64,000 bases of DNA from Franconibacter helveticus LMG 23732 (lineage in GTDB: Bacteria > Pseudomonadota > Gammaproteobacteria > Enterobacterales > Enterobacteriaceae). Positions 1 through 9,797 of the stretch are shown in pieces; positions within the stretch are counted from its first letter, which is position 1, and the number at the start of each line of letters is the position of its first letter. A program made the translations under genes and the position numbers. The notes below the pieces were generated by a model, which had not been told where the DNA came from, did not search any database, and worked only from the letters and a program-made list of their open reading frames with translations. The stretch is taken from contig NZ_AWFX01000009.1 in NCBI RefSeq assembly GCF_000463115.2, positions 160,528 through 224,527 of the forward strand, given 5' to 3'.

Positions 1-424
1 GCTCGACGTTTCCATTCAGGCTCAGGTGGTTAACCTGTTGCAAAAATTGCAACGCGAAATGGGGCTGTCGCTGATATTCATCGCCCATGACCTGGCGGTG
101 GTAAAACATATCTCCGATCGCGTTCTGGTGATGTATCTGGGACATGCAGTAGAGCTTGGCACCTATGATGAGGTCTATAATAATCCGCTGCACCCGTATA
201 CACGGGCGCTGATGTCAGCCGTGCCAATCCCGGACCCGGATCTGGAGAAGAATAAAACAATCCAGTTGCTGGAAGGGGAGTTGCCTTCGCCGATCAACCC
301 ACCGTCAGGCTGTGTTTTTCGCACCCGCTGCCCGATGGCCGGGCCGGAATGCGCCAAAACGCGGCCGGTGCTGGAGGGGAGCTTCCGGCATGCGGTTTCC
401 TGCCTGAAGGTCGATCCGCTATAA
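1..424 (+). CDS. oppF: Oligopeptide ABC transporter ATP-binding protein OppF (3' part)
   Basis: Carboxy-terminal part of the second ATPase of the Opp oligopeptide importer; the gene enters from the left edge in frame from base 2. The visible part starts in the Walker B/D-loop region (LDVSIQAQ) and contains the H-loop (FIAHDLAVV). It ends with the peptide-transporter C-terminal domain and its cysteines (GCVFRTRCP...C), which in family members bind an Fe-S cluster. It would act at the inner face of the membrane with OppD under OppBC. A strong terminator follows, so this is the end of the opp operon. Confidence 0.95.
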   Translation, partial: LDVSIQAQVVNLLQKLQREMGLSLIFIAHDLAVVKHISDRVLVMYLGHAVELGTYDEVYNNPLHPYTRALMSAVPIPDPDLEKNKTIQLLEGELPSPINPPSGCVFRTRCPMAGPECAKTRPVLEGSFRHAVSCLKVDPL

Positions 425-430
425 GCGCAG

Positions 431-457
431 GGGCTGACATCATGTCAGCCCTTTTTT
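431..457 (+). terminator. oppF rho-independent terminator
   Basis: A perfect 10-bp inverted repeat (GGGCTGACAT / ATGTCAGCCC) is followed by a run of six T, seven bases after the oppF stop. Confidence 0.9.
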
Positions 458-473
458 ATTCCGGAGGCCATAA

Positions 474-1322
474 ATGACAAGGATGCATTTATCTTTACGC
501 CAGACGCTTTGGCATGCGCTTTTTGACCAGCGAACCCGCAGCGGGCGTTATGTTGAAGCGCTCTGCGGTCTGCTGGCGCTGTTAAGCGTCATTGTTGTCT
601 TTATTGAGTCGGGCATCGGCACGCAGTATCACCTTAATTCGACGCAGTGGCAGCTGTTTGTGTCGATAGAGACCGCTTTTACCCTGGCCTTTACTCTCGA
701 ATATCTGTTACGCGTGATCACCTGGCCCAGACCTGCGCGCTATGTTTTCAGCTTTTGGGGCATAATCGATCTCGCCACGCTGTTGCCGCTGTATATCATG
801 TGGCTCTGGCCGGAATTCGCCGGCAATTACTTCTTCGCCTGGCGTGCGCTGCGGGCTATTCGCGTACTGCGAATTTTAAAGCTGTTGCGTTTTATGCCCG
901 CGCTCGACAGCATCTGGCGCGCCATAGTGAACGCCCGCCACCAGTTGATTCTTTTTTATGCTTTTATCGGCATCGTGATGGTTGTGGCAGGCGCATTGAT
1001 GTATGGCATCGAAGGCGCAAACAGCGGCTTTACCACGCTTGGCACGTCGGTTTACTGGGCGGTTGTCACGGTGACTACGGTTGGCTATGGCGATATTACG
1101 CCGCACACGGCGACAGGCAGGCTTATCGCTTCGGCGCTCATCCTGATTGGCTATTCGGTCATTGCTATTCCAACGGGAATATTAACCTCGCAAATGACGG
1201 CAGATTTACAAAACAAACGTAATAAAAGACGATGCCCGGGCTGTCACGCTACCGAGCATGAAGATACGGCGAAGTTTTGCAGGTTGTGCGGCGAGCGGCT
1301 GCCTGCCGCCAGGGAAAAGTAA
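474..1322 (+). CDS. Voltage-gated (Kv-type) potassium channel with C-terminal zinc ribbon
   Basis: A 282-residue six-segment cation channel of the inner membrane. The S4 sensor is clear, with basic residues at every third position (R124, R127, R130, R133, K136, R139). The selectivity filter TVGYGD lies at 202-207. The tail after S6 carries CPGC (C254, C257) and CRLCG (C269, C272), a four-Cys zinc-ribbon pattern. It is not E. coli Kch, which is about 417 residues with an RCK domain and lies between yciY and yciI. A GGAGG ribosome site lies 8 bases before the ATG. It stands alone between the oppF terminator and the convergent yciU. Potassium selectivity is inferred from the filter. Confidence 0.88.
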   Translation: MTRMHLSLRQTLWHALFDQRTRSGRYVEALCGLLALLSVIVVFIESGIGTQYHLNSTQWQLFVSIETAFTLAFTLEYLLRVITWPRPARYVFSFWGIIDLATLLPLYIMWLWPEFAGNYFFAWRALRAIRVLRILKLLRFMPALDSIWRAIVNARHQLILFYAFIGIVMVVAGALMYGIEGANSGFTTLGTSVYWAVVTVTTVGYGDITPHTATGRLIASALILIGYSVIAIPTGILTSQMTADLQNKRNKRRCPGCHATEHEDTAKFCRLCGERLPAAREK

Positions 1323-1337
1323 CGCGGCCAGCGCGCT

Positions 1338-1700
<363 letters not shown>

Positions 1701-3161
1701 TTACAGCAATGGACTGAAGAAGTAAAACAGTCGCTCTACGACGCGCTGCCACAGCGGTCTTTTGTTCCAGCGCGCTACGTCCAGCAGGCGTGAGCGGGAG
1801 ATGTAATCATCCTGCACTGCCGCCAGATCGCCGCCAAAACCGGCATCGTCTATAACCAGTGTAATCTCGAAATTGAGCCACAGGCTGCGCATATCCAGGT
1901 TAACAGTACCGACCAGACTTAATTCGCCATCCACCAGCACGCTTTTGGTGTGCAGCAAGCCGCCTTCAAACTGGTAGATTTTCACCCCGGCCGCCAGCAG
2001 CTCGGCAAAAAAGGCGCGGCTGGCCCATCCCACCAGCAAGGAGTCATTCTTGCGCGGCAGAATAATGCTGACATCCACTCCGCGCTGGGCGGCGGTACAA
2101 ATGGCGTGCAGTAAGTCGTCGCTGGGCACGAAATAGGGAGTCGTCATGATGAGATATTCACGCGAGGCATAGACGGCGGTAAGCAGCGCCTGGTGAATCA
2201 AGTCTTCGGGAAAACCGGGGCCGGAAGCGATAGTGTGGATGGTGTGTCCGCTCGCTTGCTCAAAAGGCATGATATTGCTGTCCGGCGGCGGAGGCAGAAT
2301 GCGTTTACCGGTTTCAATTTCCCAGTCGCAGGAGTAAACCACGCCCATGGCGGTCGCGACCGGGCCTTCCATGCGCGCCATTAAATCTACCCACTGACCG
2401 ACGCCCGCATCCTGTTTGAAAAAACGCGGATCCACCAGGTTCATGCTGCCGGTGTAAGCGATGTAGTTATCTATCATCACCATTTTGCGGTGCTGGCGTA
2501 AATCCATACGGCGCAGGAATACGCGCATCAGGTTGACTTTAAGCGCCTCAACGACCTCTATCCCGGCGTTGCGCATCATGCCGGCCCAGGGGCTGCGAAA
2601 GAAGGTGACGCTGCCTGCGGAGTCGAGCATCAGGCGGCAGTGAACGCCGCGCCGCGCAGCGGCCATCAGCGACTCGGCGACCTGATCCGCCATGCCGCCT
2701 GGCTGCCAGATGTAAAACACCATCTCGATATTGTGTCGCGCAAGCTGAATATCGCGAATAAGCGCCTGCATCACATCATCAGAATCGGTTAACAGCTGTA
2801 ACTGGTTCCCCTTAACGCCTGCTATGCCCTGGCGGCGCTCGCATAGCTGAAACAGCGATGCGGCGACAGGGCTGTTCTCTTCGGCGAAGATATGCTTACA
2901 GGCTTTTAAATCATTTAACCACTTAGCGGTGGAAGGCCACATTGCCTGCGCTCGCTCGGCGCGGCGCTTACCCAGATGCAGTTCGCCAAAGGAAAGATAG
3001 GCGATGATCCCCACCAGAGGAAGGATGTAAATAATCAACAGCCATGCCATTGCCGAAGGCACCGCACGGCGCTTCATCAGGATGCGCAACGTCACCCCGG
3101 CAATCAGTAACCAGTAGCCTATAACGACCAGCCAACTCACTACCGTGTAGAAGGTTGTCAT
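1701..3161 (-). CDS. clsA: Cardiolipin synthase A
   Basis: A 486-residue phospholipase D-superfamily enzyme that joins two phosphatidylglycerol molecules into cardiolipin and glycerol at the inner membrane. Two N-terminal membrane segments are followed by two HKD motifs, visible as H-R-K-M-V-M-I-D (first) and H-T-K-S-V-L-V-D (second). Length equals that of E. coli ClsA. yciU follows closely; yciY is divergent across a 134-base promoter region. Confidence 0.97.
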   Translation of the reverse strand: MTTFYTVVSWLVVIGYWLLIAGVTLRILMKRRAVPSAMAWLLIIYILPLVGIIAYLSFGELHLGKRRAERAQAMWPSTAKWLNDLKACKHIFAEENSPVAASLFQLCERRQGIAGVKGNQLQLLTDSDDVMQALIRDIQLARHNIEMVFYIWQPGGMADQVAESLMAAARRGVHCRLMLDSAGSVTFFRSPWAGMMRNAGIEVVEALKVNLMRVFLRRMDLRQHRKMVMIDNYIAYTGSMNLVDPRFFKQDAGVGQWVDLMARMEGPVATAMGVVYSCDWEIETGKRILPPPPDSNIMPFEQASGHTIHTIASGPGFPEDLIHQALLTAVYASREYLIMTTPYFVPSDDLLHAICTAAQRGVDVSIILPRKNDSLLVGWASRAFFAELLAAGVKIYQFEGGLLHTKSVLVDGELSLVGTVNLDMRSLWLNFEITLVIDDAGFGGDLAAVQDDYISRSRLLDVARWNKRPLWQRVVERLFYFFSPLL

Positions 3162-3295
3162 AGTTAATTAGTCCTTTAAAATCCGCGTTGTAGTGAGTGT
3201 ACGCAGAACCGGGCCGTCCTTAAACAGAAAAGCGCTGGTCTGACGATGCGAAGGGGCTATAATGGCCGCTCTGTTATAAGTCAAGAGTAGTTGAA

Positions 3296-3469
3296 ATGAG
3301 GCGTAGTAGAACGGAAGTTGGGCGCTGGCGCATGCTGCGGCAGTCTCAACGGCGTAAAGCGCGCTGGCTGGAGGCTCAATCGCGCCGCAATATGCGCATT
3401 CATGCCATTCGCAAGTGCACTATTAATCGCCAGCGTAATGCTTTGCTGTTTGCCATTCACGACAGATAA
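3296..3469 (+). CDS. yciY: Small basic protein YciY
   Basis: A 57-codon frame encoding a very Arg-rich peptide that matches E. coli YciY in length and pattern (RTEVGRWRM, RRNMRIH, IRKC). The function is unknown. A TATAAT -10-like hexamer at 3258-3263 lies in the clsA/yciY divergent region, although no good -35 is placed 17 bases upstream. Arginine content and size suggest nucleic-acid contact, which is only a guess. Confidence 0.8.
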   Translation: MRRSRTEVGRWRMLRQSQRRKARWLEAQSRRNMRIHAIRKCTINRQRNALLFAIHDR

Positions 3470-3480
3470 GCCAAAGAGAA

Positions 3481-3501
3481 GGGCACCGTCCTGCGGTGCC
3501 C
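3481..3501 (+). terminator. Hairpin after yciY
   Basis: An 8-bp perfect stem (GGGCACCG / CGGTGCCC) with a 5-base loop lies 11 bases after the yciY stop. The following bases are not T-rich, so termination may be weak or depend on other factors. Confidence 0.4.
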
Positions 3502-3629
3502 GGAAACTTTCTTGAATCCTGGCTGTTGCTCACTTCAAAATTTAACCACCGGCCGTTCTGCGGATTAAAGAAGCAGAGCGCACCTGCCGTACATTCATAA
3601 TAAAAGAGACCCACTGGGAAGAGAGTCGC

Positions 3630-3743
3630 GTGGCGCTGGAAGATATTTATCAGATTGGCTGGCTGGTTTTGCTGGCGGTTATTTTTATTCGCGAATGGCT
3701 GACCACCCGCAAGAAGAAAAAAGATAAGTCAGACCCTGGCTGA
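3630..3743 (+). CDS. Putative 37-residue single-span membrane protein
   Basis: A GTG-initiated frame preceded by a purine-rich GGGAAGAGAG. It encodes a short acidic start, a hydrophobic span (IGWLVLLAVIFI) and a very basic tail (TTRKKKKDK), a typical single-pass small membrane protein. The frame is open upstream to 3546 but has no ATG. I do not recognise a family. It occupies the site where E. coli has kch. It could be chance coding. Confidence 0.3.
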   Translation: MALEDIYQIGWLVLLAVIFIREWLTTRKKKKDKSDPG

Positions 3744-3901
3744 ATTCACGCTTTATTGACCGGGCACTTTTTTACGGATGCCTGATGGAATAGATATCTC
3801 ATGCATCATCCGGGCAGACGTCGGGGTACAGGGCGAGCAGGCCCTGGCCGCGACGCTTTTTGATTATCAACTGCGATAGTGTCAAAAAGCGCCGCTGCAA
3901 T

Positions 3902-4204
3902 TTAAAACACTTTTTTGTATGGCTTAACGGCAACCGTCTTATACACGCCCGCAGCAATATAAGGATCGGCTTGCGCCCAGGCCTGCGCGGCTTCCAGAGA
4001 ATCAAACTCGGCAATAACCGTGGAGCCGGTAAAACCCGCGCTTCCCGGATCGTTACTGTCTACCGCGGGCATTGGACCTGCGGTGAGCAGGCGGCCTTCA
4101 TCATGTAACAATTGCAGGCGGGCCAGATGAGCCGGGCGCACCGATAATCTTTTTTCCAGCGAATCCGCAACATCTTCAGCGTAGATAACATAAAGCACGG
4201 GCAT
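3902..4204 (-). CDS. yciI: YciI family protein
   Basis: A 100-residue protein of the YCII ferredoxin-like fold, starting [11 protein letters not shown] as in E. coli YciI (98 residues). The conserved His and Asp of the family fall in the [20 protein letters not shown] region. The family includes dehydrochlorinase-like enzymes, but the cellular substrate of YciI is not known. It is transcribed away from tonB. Confidence 0.93.
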   Translation of the reverse strand: MPVLYVIYAEDVADSLEKRLSVRPAHLARLQLLHDEGRLLTAGPMPAVDSNDPGSAGFTGSTVIAEFDSLEAAQAWAQADPYIAAGVYKTVAVKPYKKVF

Positions 4205-4355
4205 AACTCCTGAGCAGAAAAAACGAGAAAAATTACGTTAAGTGAAACCGTGGCTTACTGCAACGCAAAGTTAAAAAGTGATGAGAGGCCGTAACAATGC
4301 TGTGGTTAATTCAGCCAGTTAAACGCGAATATGAACGAAGGCTGGATGCGTTGTT

Positions 4356-4374
4356 GAATATGATTGCTATTTGC
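4356..4374 (+). promoter_or_regulatory. Fur-box-like site upstream of tonB
   Basis: The stretch GAATATGATTGCTATTTGC, about 50 bases before tonB, is the same kind of degenerate Fur site found before E. coli tonB. It implies iron-repressed expression together with the receptor gene at 5.8-7.9 kb. Confidence 0.6.
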
Positions 4375-4421
4375 ATTTAAAATTGTGACTTCACTCATTC
4401 ACTGAAACGATTATGACTTCA

Positions 4422-5159
4422 ATGGCCCTTGATTTACCTCGTCGCTTTCCATGGCCGACGCTGCTCTCCGTCGCTATCCATGGCGCCGTAGTGGCGGGTT
4501 TGCTGTATACCTCGGTACATCAGGTTGTTGAACTGCCTGCTCCATCACAGCCTATTTCAGTCACTATGGTCGCGCCTGCTGAACTTGAGCCGCCACAGCC
4601 CGAGGTGGTGCAGCCGCCGCCGCAGCCGGTTGTTGAGCCAGAACCCGAGCCGGAACCGGAACCCGTACCGGAGCCGCCGAAAGAGGCGCCAGTGGTTATT
4701 CATAAACCAGAGCCTAAACCCAAGCCGAAGCCGAAGCCAAAGCCGGTGAAAAAGGTGCAGGAGCAGCCTAAGCGTGAAGTCAAACCCGTCGAGCCGCGTC
4801 CGGCATCGCCTTTTGAAAACAATGCGCCAGCGCGCCCGGCCACGACGGCCTCTCGCCCAACGCAGGCTGCGCCAGCCAAAGCAGCGCCGAGCGGCCCGCG
4901 AGCTGTGAGCCGTAATCAGCCGCAATATCCGGCGCGTGCTTACGCACTGCGTATGGAAGGCCAGGTGCGGGTGAAGTTCGACGTAGCGGCGGACGGCAGC
5001 GTGGAAAATATCCAGGTGCTTTCCGCAAAGCCTGCCAATATGTTCGAGCGAGAAGTGAAAACCGCCATGCGCAGATGGCGCTACGAACCGGGCAAACCGG
5101 GGCAGGGATTGATTGTGAACATTGTCTTTCGCATGAATGGCGGGGCGACGATGCAGTAA
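4422..5159 (+). CDS. tonB: Energy transducer TonB
   Basis: TonB couples the ExbBD proton-driven motor to outer-membrane receptors. The protein (245 residues from 4422) has the N-terminal anchor ([20 protein letters not shown]) containing the conserved SxxxH, and a periplasmic spacer with Glu-Pro repeats followed by Lys-Pro repeats. The C-terminal domain carries the YP motif (NQPQYPARA) and the end [11 protein letters not shown]. An in-frame ATG at 4413 adds MTS; the 4422 start matches the E. coli mature start (MTLDLPRR). It converges on yciA over a shared terminator. It presumably energises the siderophore receptor encoded at 5.8-7.9 kb. Confidence 0.97.
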   Translation: MALDLPRRFPWPTLLSVAIHGAVVAGLLYTSVHQVVELPAPSQPISVTMVAPAELEPPQPEVVQPPPQPVVEPEPEPEPEPVPEPPKEAPVVIHKPEPKPKPKPKPKPVKKVQEQPKREVKPVEPRPASPFENNAPARPATTASRPTQAAPAKAAPSGPRAVSRNQPQYPARAYALRMEGQVRVKFDVAADGSVENIQVLSAKPANMFEREVKTAMRRWRYEPGKPGQGLIVNIVFRMNGGATMQ

Positions 5160-5188
5160 AAAAAACCTCCCTTCGGGGAGGTTTTTTT
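5158..5188. terminator. Bidirectional tonB/yciA terminator
   Basis: A strong hairpin with a TTCG loop (AACCTCCC / GGGAGGTT) is flanked by A-run and T-run, so it can end transcripts from both tonB and yciA. Confidence 0.93.
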
Positions 5189-5193
5189 ATGGG

Positions 5194-5595
5194 TTAGTTT
5201 ACCGAAGGAAGAGGGCGAGGTTTGCCTTCCTGATCCACAGCGACATATATAAAGAGCGCTTCCGTTGCGCGATAACGCTGACCGATAGGCTCAGACGACA
5301 CTTTTTTCACCCACACCTCAACATTGATGGTGACCGAGGTATTGCCTCGCTTTACGCAGCGTGCGTAGCAGCAGACAACATCGCCCACCGCGACGGGGCG
5401 CAGAAACGTCATGCCGTCCACCCGTACAGTGACTACGCGTCCGTGAGCCAGTTCTTTGGCGAGAATGGCGCCGCCCATATCCATTTGCGACATCAGCCAG
5501 CCGCCAAAAATATCGCCGTTAGCGTTAGTGTCGGCGGGCATCGCCAGCGTTCTTAAAACCAGTTCACCCTGTGGCGCTTCGGATTGTGTCGTCAT
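5194..5595 (-). CDS. yciA: Acyl-CoA thioesterase YciA
   Basis: A 133-residue hotdog-fold acyl-CoA hydrolase of the cytosol. The family signature PADTNANGDIFGGWLMSQMD, with the catalytic Asp near its middle, is present. Length agrees with E. coli YciA (132). The start at 5595 was chosen by homology; an upstream ATG at 5613 adds six residues. Confidence 0.95.
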   Translation of the reverse strand: MTTQSEAPQGELVLRTLAMPADTNANGDIFGGWLMSQMDMGGAILAKELAHGRVVTVRVDGMTFLRPVAVGDVVCCYARCVKRGNTSVTINVEVWVKKVSSEPIGQRYRATEALFIYVAVDQEGKPRPLPSVN

Positions 5596-5753
5596 TGCTT
5601 TTCTTCCGTTCAATGGCTTGTCAGTTTTTAGTTATACAAGGGCGGCGAGCGCATGCTCACAACGATCCTTTCGCCATCATAACATTGCGCGGAAAAAAGA
5701 GGGGGAGGAGGGAGAGGAAAGAATAAGGGGAGCGTCGCTCCCCGTCAGGAGAT

Positions 5754-7943
5754 TCAGAAAGACATGGTTACACCGGCATAATAAGCGCGGCCGGGTTCGT
5801 TATAAGTCGAAGCGCCGTCGTTTTCACGGTAAATTTGCTTATCAAACAGGTTGCTGATACCGCCGTTGACGCGCAGATTTTTTGTCAGCTGATAATTCAT
5901 GCCCACGCCGACAATGGAATAAGCGCCTACCTCGCGGCCCGACATAGAACCCGTTTCATTACGGCTTTCCGCATATTCGCGCGGTTTTTGTCGACCATAC
6001 ATTGTCCAGTTGACATTCGCAGAAAGCTTATCCGTAGCCTGCCAGTCAAGCATGGTGTTAATGGTATATTCCGGGATAATAGAGAGCGGGTTACCGGTAT
6101 CTTTGTTTTTCGACTGGATCATGTACGTGGCGTTAGTGCGCCAGCTCAGCGTATCCTGAACGACCGGAATCGTCAGGTTGCCTTCCAGCCCTTCCACCAC
6201 GGCCTTGCCGCCGTTTTCCCATTGCAGGATATTGTAACCGTTTGAGGCGTACCCCAGCAGTTCAGTGCCCGCGACGATCTTGTTTTTATAATCGTTGCGG
6301 AAATAAGTAATGCCTGCATCGAAGCCGTCTTTCGTAAATTCCAGACCGATCTCTTTATTAATGCTAATTTCAGGCTTCAGATCGTCATTGCCCAACAGAT
6401 AGCAGCTGCCGCTGGCGATGTTGTTCGGACAACCGTTGCCGCGCGTGGCCAGCAAATAGCCTTCGCTGGACTGATAAAGGTTCGGCGCTTTATAAGCGCG
6501 GGCAATACCTGCTTTCAGCTTAACGTAATCGCTCAGCTCCTGAGAAACGTTCAGGCTTGGGCTCCAGTTGCCGCCGAATTCGTTGTGATAATCAAATCGC
6601 AGGCCGGGAATAATAAATGTTCCCGGCAACGCTTCGATATTATCTTCAACATAAAGCGCGCTGATGTCGGCGCTGTTTTTTGTGCTGCGGGCGGACGGAT
6701 CGCCAGATACGCCGTTAATGACAACGCCCTGGGCGGAAGTGGCCTGCATTGAGGCCGGATCGTCGAGCTCTTCGCGCTCCCACTCTGCGCCCACCGTCAG
6801 CGTCTGATCTACCCACAGGTTCAGCGGAAGATTTATCTCGCCGTTAGCGCGATAGTTTTCGAGGCGGCTTGTGGCGTAGTCATCGCTGTTGATCATCCCC
6901 TCAACGCGACCGGTAGAGCCTTCCTGCAAGCGAGTGTTATTGGTTTTTTCATAATAGAAACCGACGCGCGACTGCCCCCAGTCCCAGATGCCGTTATGCG
7001 TGATCCCATAGTTCTGGCGGTACAGGCGGTTAGTTTCATGGCCATACAGCGACTCAACCAGGCCGTCCGGGCTGACATTGCCGTTACTGTATTGCGTATC
7101 ACCTGCATAAATATTGCCCTGGCGGCTGTAACCGTACTCAACGTCGAGGATCTGCTCAGGCGTAATTTTCCAGGAAAGCACGCCGTTAATGTCTTTGTTG
7201 CGCACTCCCTCGCGCCCGGCGGCATACGAACCATTTTGCTGAGTGTTAATGTCGTAGTCGTCGGCATCGGTTTTGTTAATATTGCCGTACAAGCGCATTG
7301 TTAGCGCGTCGCCAGCCAGCGGGCCGCTCAGGTTAAAGTTGGCGCGCCGGGTTGCCCCTTCCTTGTCGTTTTCCGGCTGATTGGTGAAGAGAGAAAGGGC
7401 GCCGTGCCAGTCGTTAGTGGGGCGCTTAGTGATGATGTTGATAACGCCGCCCGCAGCGCCGTTCCCGTAACGTGCGGCCGCCGGGCCGCGAATAACCTCG
7501 ATACGTTCGACCAGTTCCGCCGGAACCCAGTTGGTATCGCCGCGCGTATCCCTTTCACCGCGCCAGCTATAGCGCACCGAGTTGCGGGACGTCACCGGCA
7601 CGCCATCGACCAGAATCAGCGTGTTTTCCGGTCCCATGCCGCGGATATCAATCTGGCGGTTGTTACCGCGACTGCCGCTGGCGCTGTTGCCGGTCAGGTT
7701 AACGCCAGGCATTTTGCGGATAATATCTGAGAGATCGTTTACCGGCGGGCTTTTCTCAATATCCTCAGCGGTAATAATTGAAACGCCCGGCTGCTGTTTG
7801 AGTTCTTCTTCCGCCGTGGCGTGCACCGTCATGGTTTCGCCATCTTCGAGTCTTGCCTCTTCAGCAGCCAACGCGCTGGCGCTGATAATAGCGGCAATGG
7901 TTAACGCCAACGGTTTCATTAAGCATTTCTTTTTATCAATCAT
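5754..7943 (-). CDS. TonB-dependent catecholate siderophore receptor, IroN/FepA type
   Basis: An outer-membrane 22-strand barrel receptor for ferric catecholate siderophores. After a signal peptide (KKK start, hydrophobic core, AALAA-type cleavage) it has a TonB-box-like ETMTVHA. The plug has DIIRKMPGVNLTGNSASG, RQIDIRGMGPENTLILVDG and RGPAAARYGNGAAGGVINI; the protein ends in F (YYAGVTMSF). Similarity is closest to IroN/BfeA/PfeA (plug nearly identical to IroN), so salmochelin or enterobactin is likely. Start choice is uncertain (7943 or 7919). No biosynthesis genes accompany it. The 274 bases from 8011 to 8284 hold no gene that I can see. This receptor is not between yciA and yciB in E. coli. 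Confidence 0.92.
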   Translation of the reverse strand: MIDKKKCLMKPLALTIAAIISASALAAEEARLEDGETMTVHATAEEELKQQPGVSIITAEDIEKSPPVNDLSDIIRKMPGVNLTGNSASGSRGNNRQIDIRGMGPENTLILVDGVPVTSRNSVRYSWRGERDTRGDTNWVPAELVERIEVIRGPAAARYGNGAAGGVINIITKRPTNDWHGALSLFTNQPENDKEGATRRANFNLSGPLAGDALTMRLYGNINKTDADDYDINTQQNGSYAAGREGVRNKDINGVLSWKITPEQILDVEYGYSRQGNIYAGDTQYSNGNVSPDGLVESLYGHETNRLYRQNYGITHNGIWDWGQSRVGFYYEKTNNTRLQEGSTGRVEGMINSDDYATSRLENYRANGEINLPLNLWVDQTLTVGAEWEREELDDPASMQATSAQGVVINGVSGDPSARSTKNSADISALYVEDNIEALPGTFIIPGLRFDYHNEFGGNWSPSLNVSQELSDYVKLKAGIARAYKAPNLYQSSEGYLLATRGNGCPNNIASGSCYLLGNDDLKPEISINKEIGLEFTKDGFDAGITYFRNDYKNKIVAGTELLGYASNGYNILQWENGGKAVVEGLEGNLTIPVVQDTLSWRTNATYMIQSKNKDTGNPLSIIPEYTINTMLDWQATDKLSANVNWTMYGRQKPREYAESRNETGSMSGREVGAYSIVGVGMNYQLTKNLRVNGGISNLFDKQIYRENDGASTYNEPGRAYYAGVTMSF

Positions 7944-7989
7944 TCTCTCAGTATCCATTTTGTGAGCAAATATGAACGCAAAACGGCAT

Positions 7990-8010
7990 GATAATGATAA
8001 CAATTATCAT
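7990..8010 (-). promoter_or_regulatory. Fur box of the siderophore receptor
   Basis: A near-consensus Fur palindrome (GATAATGATAA then CAATTATCAT) lies about 50 bases before the receptor start. It predicts tight repression by Fe-Fur. Confidence 0.88.
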
Positions 8011-8284
8011 TACAACAAAAGAGAGCGATCTTCATTATTTCTTCATATTTGAGCGTCTGAGTGTAAGCTGAAAAAGAGAGGCGCTTATTTTCTTTATTTG
8101 CCAGTAAGATGGCTCGGCGTGTCGTAAAAACAGGAATAAAAATGAAAAAGAAAACGCGGTAAATAATGGAGAAAACGCGCTGTTAACAGCCTGTTTCAAA
8201 GGTCTGAGCTGCTATAAAGCGTAACATCCCTGTTTCATAAAGAAATTCGTTGTAACATTCCCATCACCAGCATCTTTCAGGGAG

Positions 8285-8998
8285 TTAATTCTGTGCTAAT
8301 GAATGAATGGCGAAATGCTGCGAAAAAGCGCGACGGCCTTTTGCGGTAACGCTGACTTCACGAAAACCCGGTACGCGCGTTAACCACCCACTGCTTAAAC
8401 AGTGTTGAAAGAGCGCGGCGCCTGCTTCACCGCCAAGATGAAAACGTCGCTCACTCCAGTCAAGGCAGGCGCAGCAGGCTTTACGGCGCGGATGCGGCGT
8501 AATAAATATCCCCATTTGCGCCAGGTTAACGCGCCCGCCGTCGGTAAGCGACGAGCCATCCGGGGTTAACCAGCCAGCCTGCGTCATAAAATCATAAATG
8601 TGAACCGCCAGCTCGCCTGCCAGATGGTCATAGCAACTTCTGGCGGCCCGCAGATGATGGGGCGTACGAGGGGTTGGCGGCGTTACGCTTTGCCAGGAGA
8701 CACCCATCAGCGTTTCGATAAGCCCTGCGATGGGTTGCCCGGCAAGACGGTAGTAGCGGTGACGTCCCTGAGACAGGCAGGTTATAAGACGGGCGTTAAC
8801 CAGCCGGGTCAGGTGCGCGCTGGCGGTAGACGAGGCGATTTCCGCAACGGCGCTCAGTTCCGTCGCAGTCCAGGCGCGGCCATCCATGAGCGCGCACAGC
8901 ATTTTCATGCGCGAAGGGTCTGACATGGCGGCCGCGACGGCCGCCATAGACATTTCCAGCGCGTCGCTGGCTTCATTCTCTTTGCCCGGTTTAATCAT
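8285..8998 (-). CDS. ArsR-family winged-helix transcriptional regulator
   Basis: A 237-residue regulator. The N-terminal half is an ArsR-type helix-turn-helix ([18 protein letters not shown], then [18 protein letters not shown]). A long C-terminal part carries a Cys-rich stretch ([19 protein letters not shown]) and another His/Cys (FQHCL). Classical ArsR proteins are about 100-120 residues, so this belongs to the longer subgroup with an extra domain that might bind a ligand or metal. Its start overlaps the end of the ACT gene by 8 bases, so translation is probably coupled. The target genes are unknown; its own operon and the downstream receptor are candidates. Confidence 0.8.
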   Translation of the reverse strand: MIKPGKENEASDALEMSMAAVAAAMSDPSRMKMLCALMDGRAWTATELSAVAEIASSTASAHLTRLVNARLITCLSQGRHRYYRLAGQPIAGLIETLMGVSWQSVTPPTPRTPHHLRAARSCYDHLAGELAVHIYDFMTQAGWLTPDGSSLTDGGRVNLAQMGIFITPHPRRKACCACLDWSERRFHLGGEAGAALFQHCLSSGWLTRVPGFREVSVTAKGRRAFSQHFAIHSLAQN

Positions 8999-9389
8999 CG
9001 TGGAGAGCTACGGCCCAGTTTTTTGTCGCCTCGCGAGCGACAGCGTCATTATCGGTAAGCAGAATCAATTGATTCGCATGGTCGCTGTATTGCGTCAGGA
9101 TATTAACACCCCTGGCCGCAAGCGTGGCTGCAATTTCTCCCAGTTCGCCGGGGCGCTCCTGGCGCAGCTTACGAATAAGCGGGCGGCGCACAGCTGCAAC
9201 GTTAACGCCTGCCTTTTCCAGAACGGCTCTGGCTTTTTCTCCGTCCTCCACCAAAAAATGGGCGTGGCATCTGTCGCCCACGGTAAACAGGCCGCCGCCC
9301 TCAAGCCCGACGCCATGCAATCCCAGCGTCGTGCCTAAGCGCGCCAGTTCGCCCGGCGCGTTAACCAGAATGATATGAATATCGTACAT
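8991..9389 (-). CDS. ACT-domain protein
   Basis: A 132-residue protein with two ACT-like halves: [19 protein letters not shown] at the start, and a second repeat ([19 protein letters not shown]) from about residue 80. ACT domains bind small ligands, often amino acids. There is no catalytic domain, so a sensory or allosteric role is inferred. The start at 9389 was chosen because the two ACT signatures begin there; the frame is open further upstream into the ABM gene. It lies 4 bases after the ABM gene stop and overlaps the ArsR gene. Confidence 0.72.
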   Translation of the reverse strand: MYDIHIILVNAPGELARLGTTLGLHGVGLEGGGLFTVGDRCHAHFLVEDGEKARAVLEKAGVNVAAVRRPLIRKLRQERPGELGEIAATLAARGVNILTQYSDHANQLILLTDNDAVAREATKNWAVALHDD

Positions 9390-9393
9390 CTGT

Positions 9394-9711
9394 TTATCCT
9401 CTGCTTTCTGATGAGTAATCCCGAATAACCTGGGCAATGCGTATCCGGTAAAATGAAAACAGCGCGCTGCGGCCTTCCGCCTGCGCCGCCTGATGAAAAA
9501 CGTTACGCTTCCAGGCCAGTACGGCTTCTTCATCGCGCCACCAGGATAACGAAAGGATCTTGCCCGGCGTGGTTAAACTCTGAAAGCGCTCAAGGGTAAT
9601 AAAGCCATCCACCTCGTTTAACAAAGGCTTTAACTGTGCGGCGAGTTCGAGGTAGCGCGCTTGCTTTGCCGGGACGGCATCCGCTTCAAAAAGTACGGCA
9701 ATCATTTTCAC
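9394..9711 (-). CDS. Antibiotic biosynthesis monooxygenase (ABM) fold protein
   Basis: A 105-residue protein of the dimeric alpha/beta-barrel ABM superfamily. It has the typical pattern [12 protein letters not shown], then [36 protein letters not shown] and H. Members include small monooxygenases and haem-degrading proteins, but the sequence does not tell the substrate. It is the first gene of a tight three-gene operon (ABM, ACT, ArsR) transcribed towards the siderophore receptor. Confidence 0.8.
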   Translation of the reverse strand: MKMIAVLFEADAVPAKQARYLELAAQLKPLLNEVDGFITLERFQSLTTPGKILSLSWWRDEEAVLAWKRNVFHQAAQAEGRSALFSFYRIRIAQVIRDYSSESRG

Positions 9712-9797
9712 TCTCCGTTTCAGGTTTTCGCCTTACTCTAGCCGGGAGAAAAAATGACGCTTCGTCAGTGAACGAAATATGGCGGGAGAGAAAATAA

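Noticed and set aside
4653..4745. Short tandem repeats (Glu-Pro and Lys-Pro codons) as a DNA repeat array
   Set aside because: They encode the normal periplasmic spacer of TonB.
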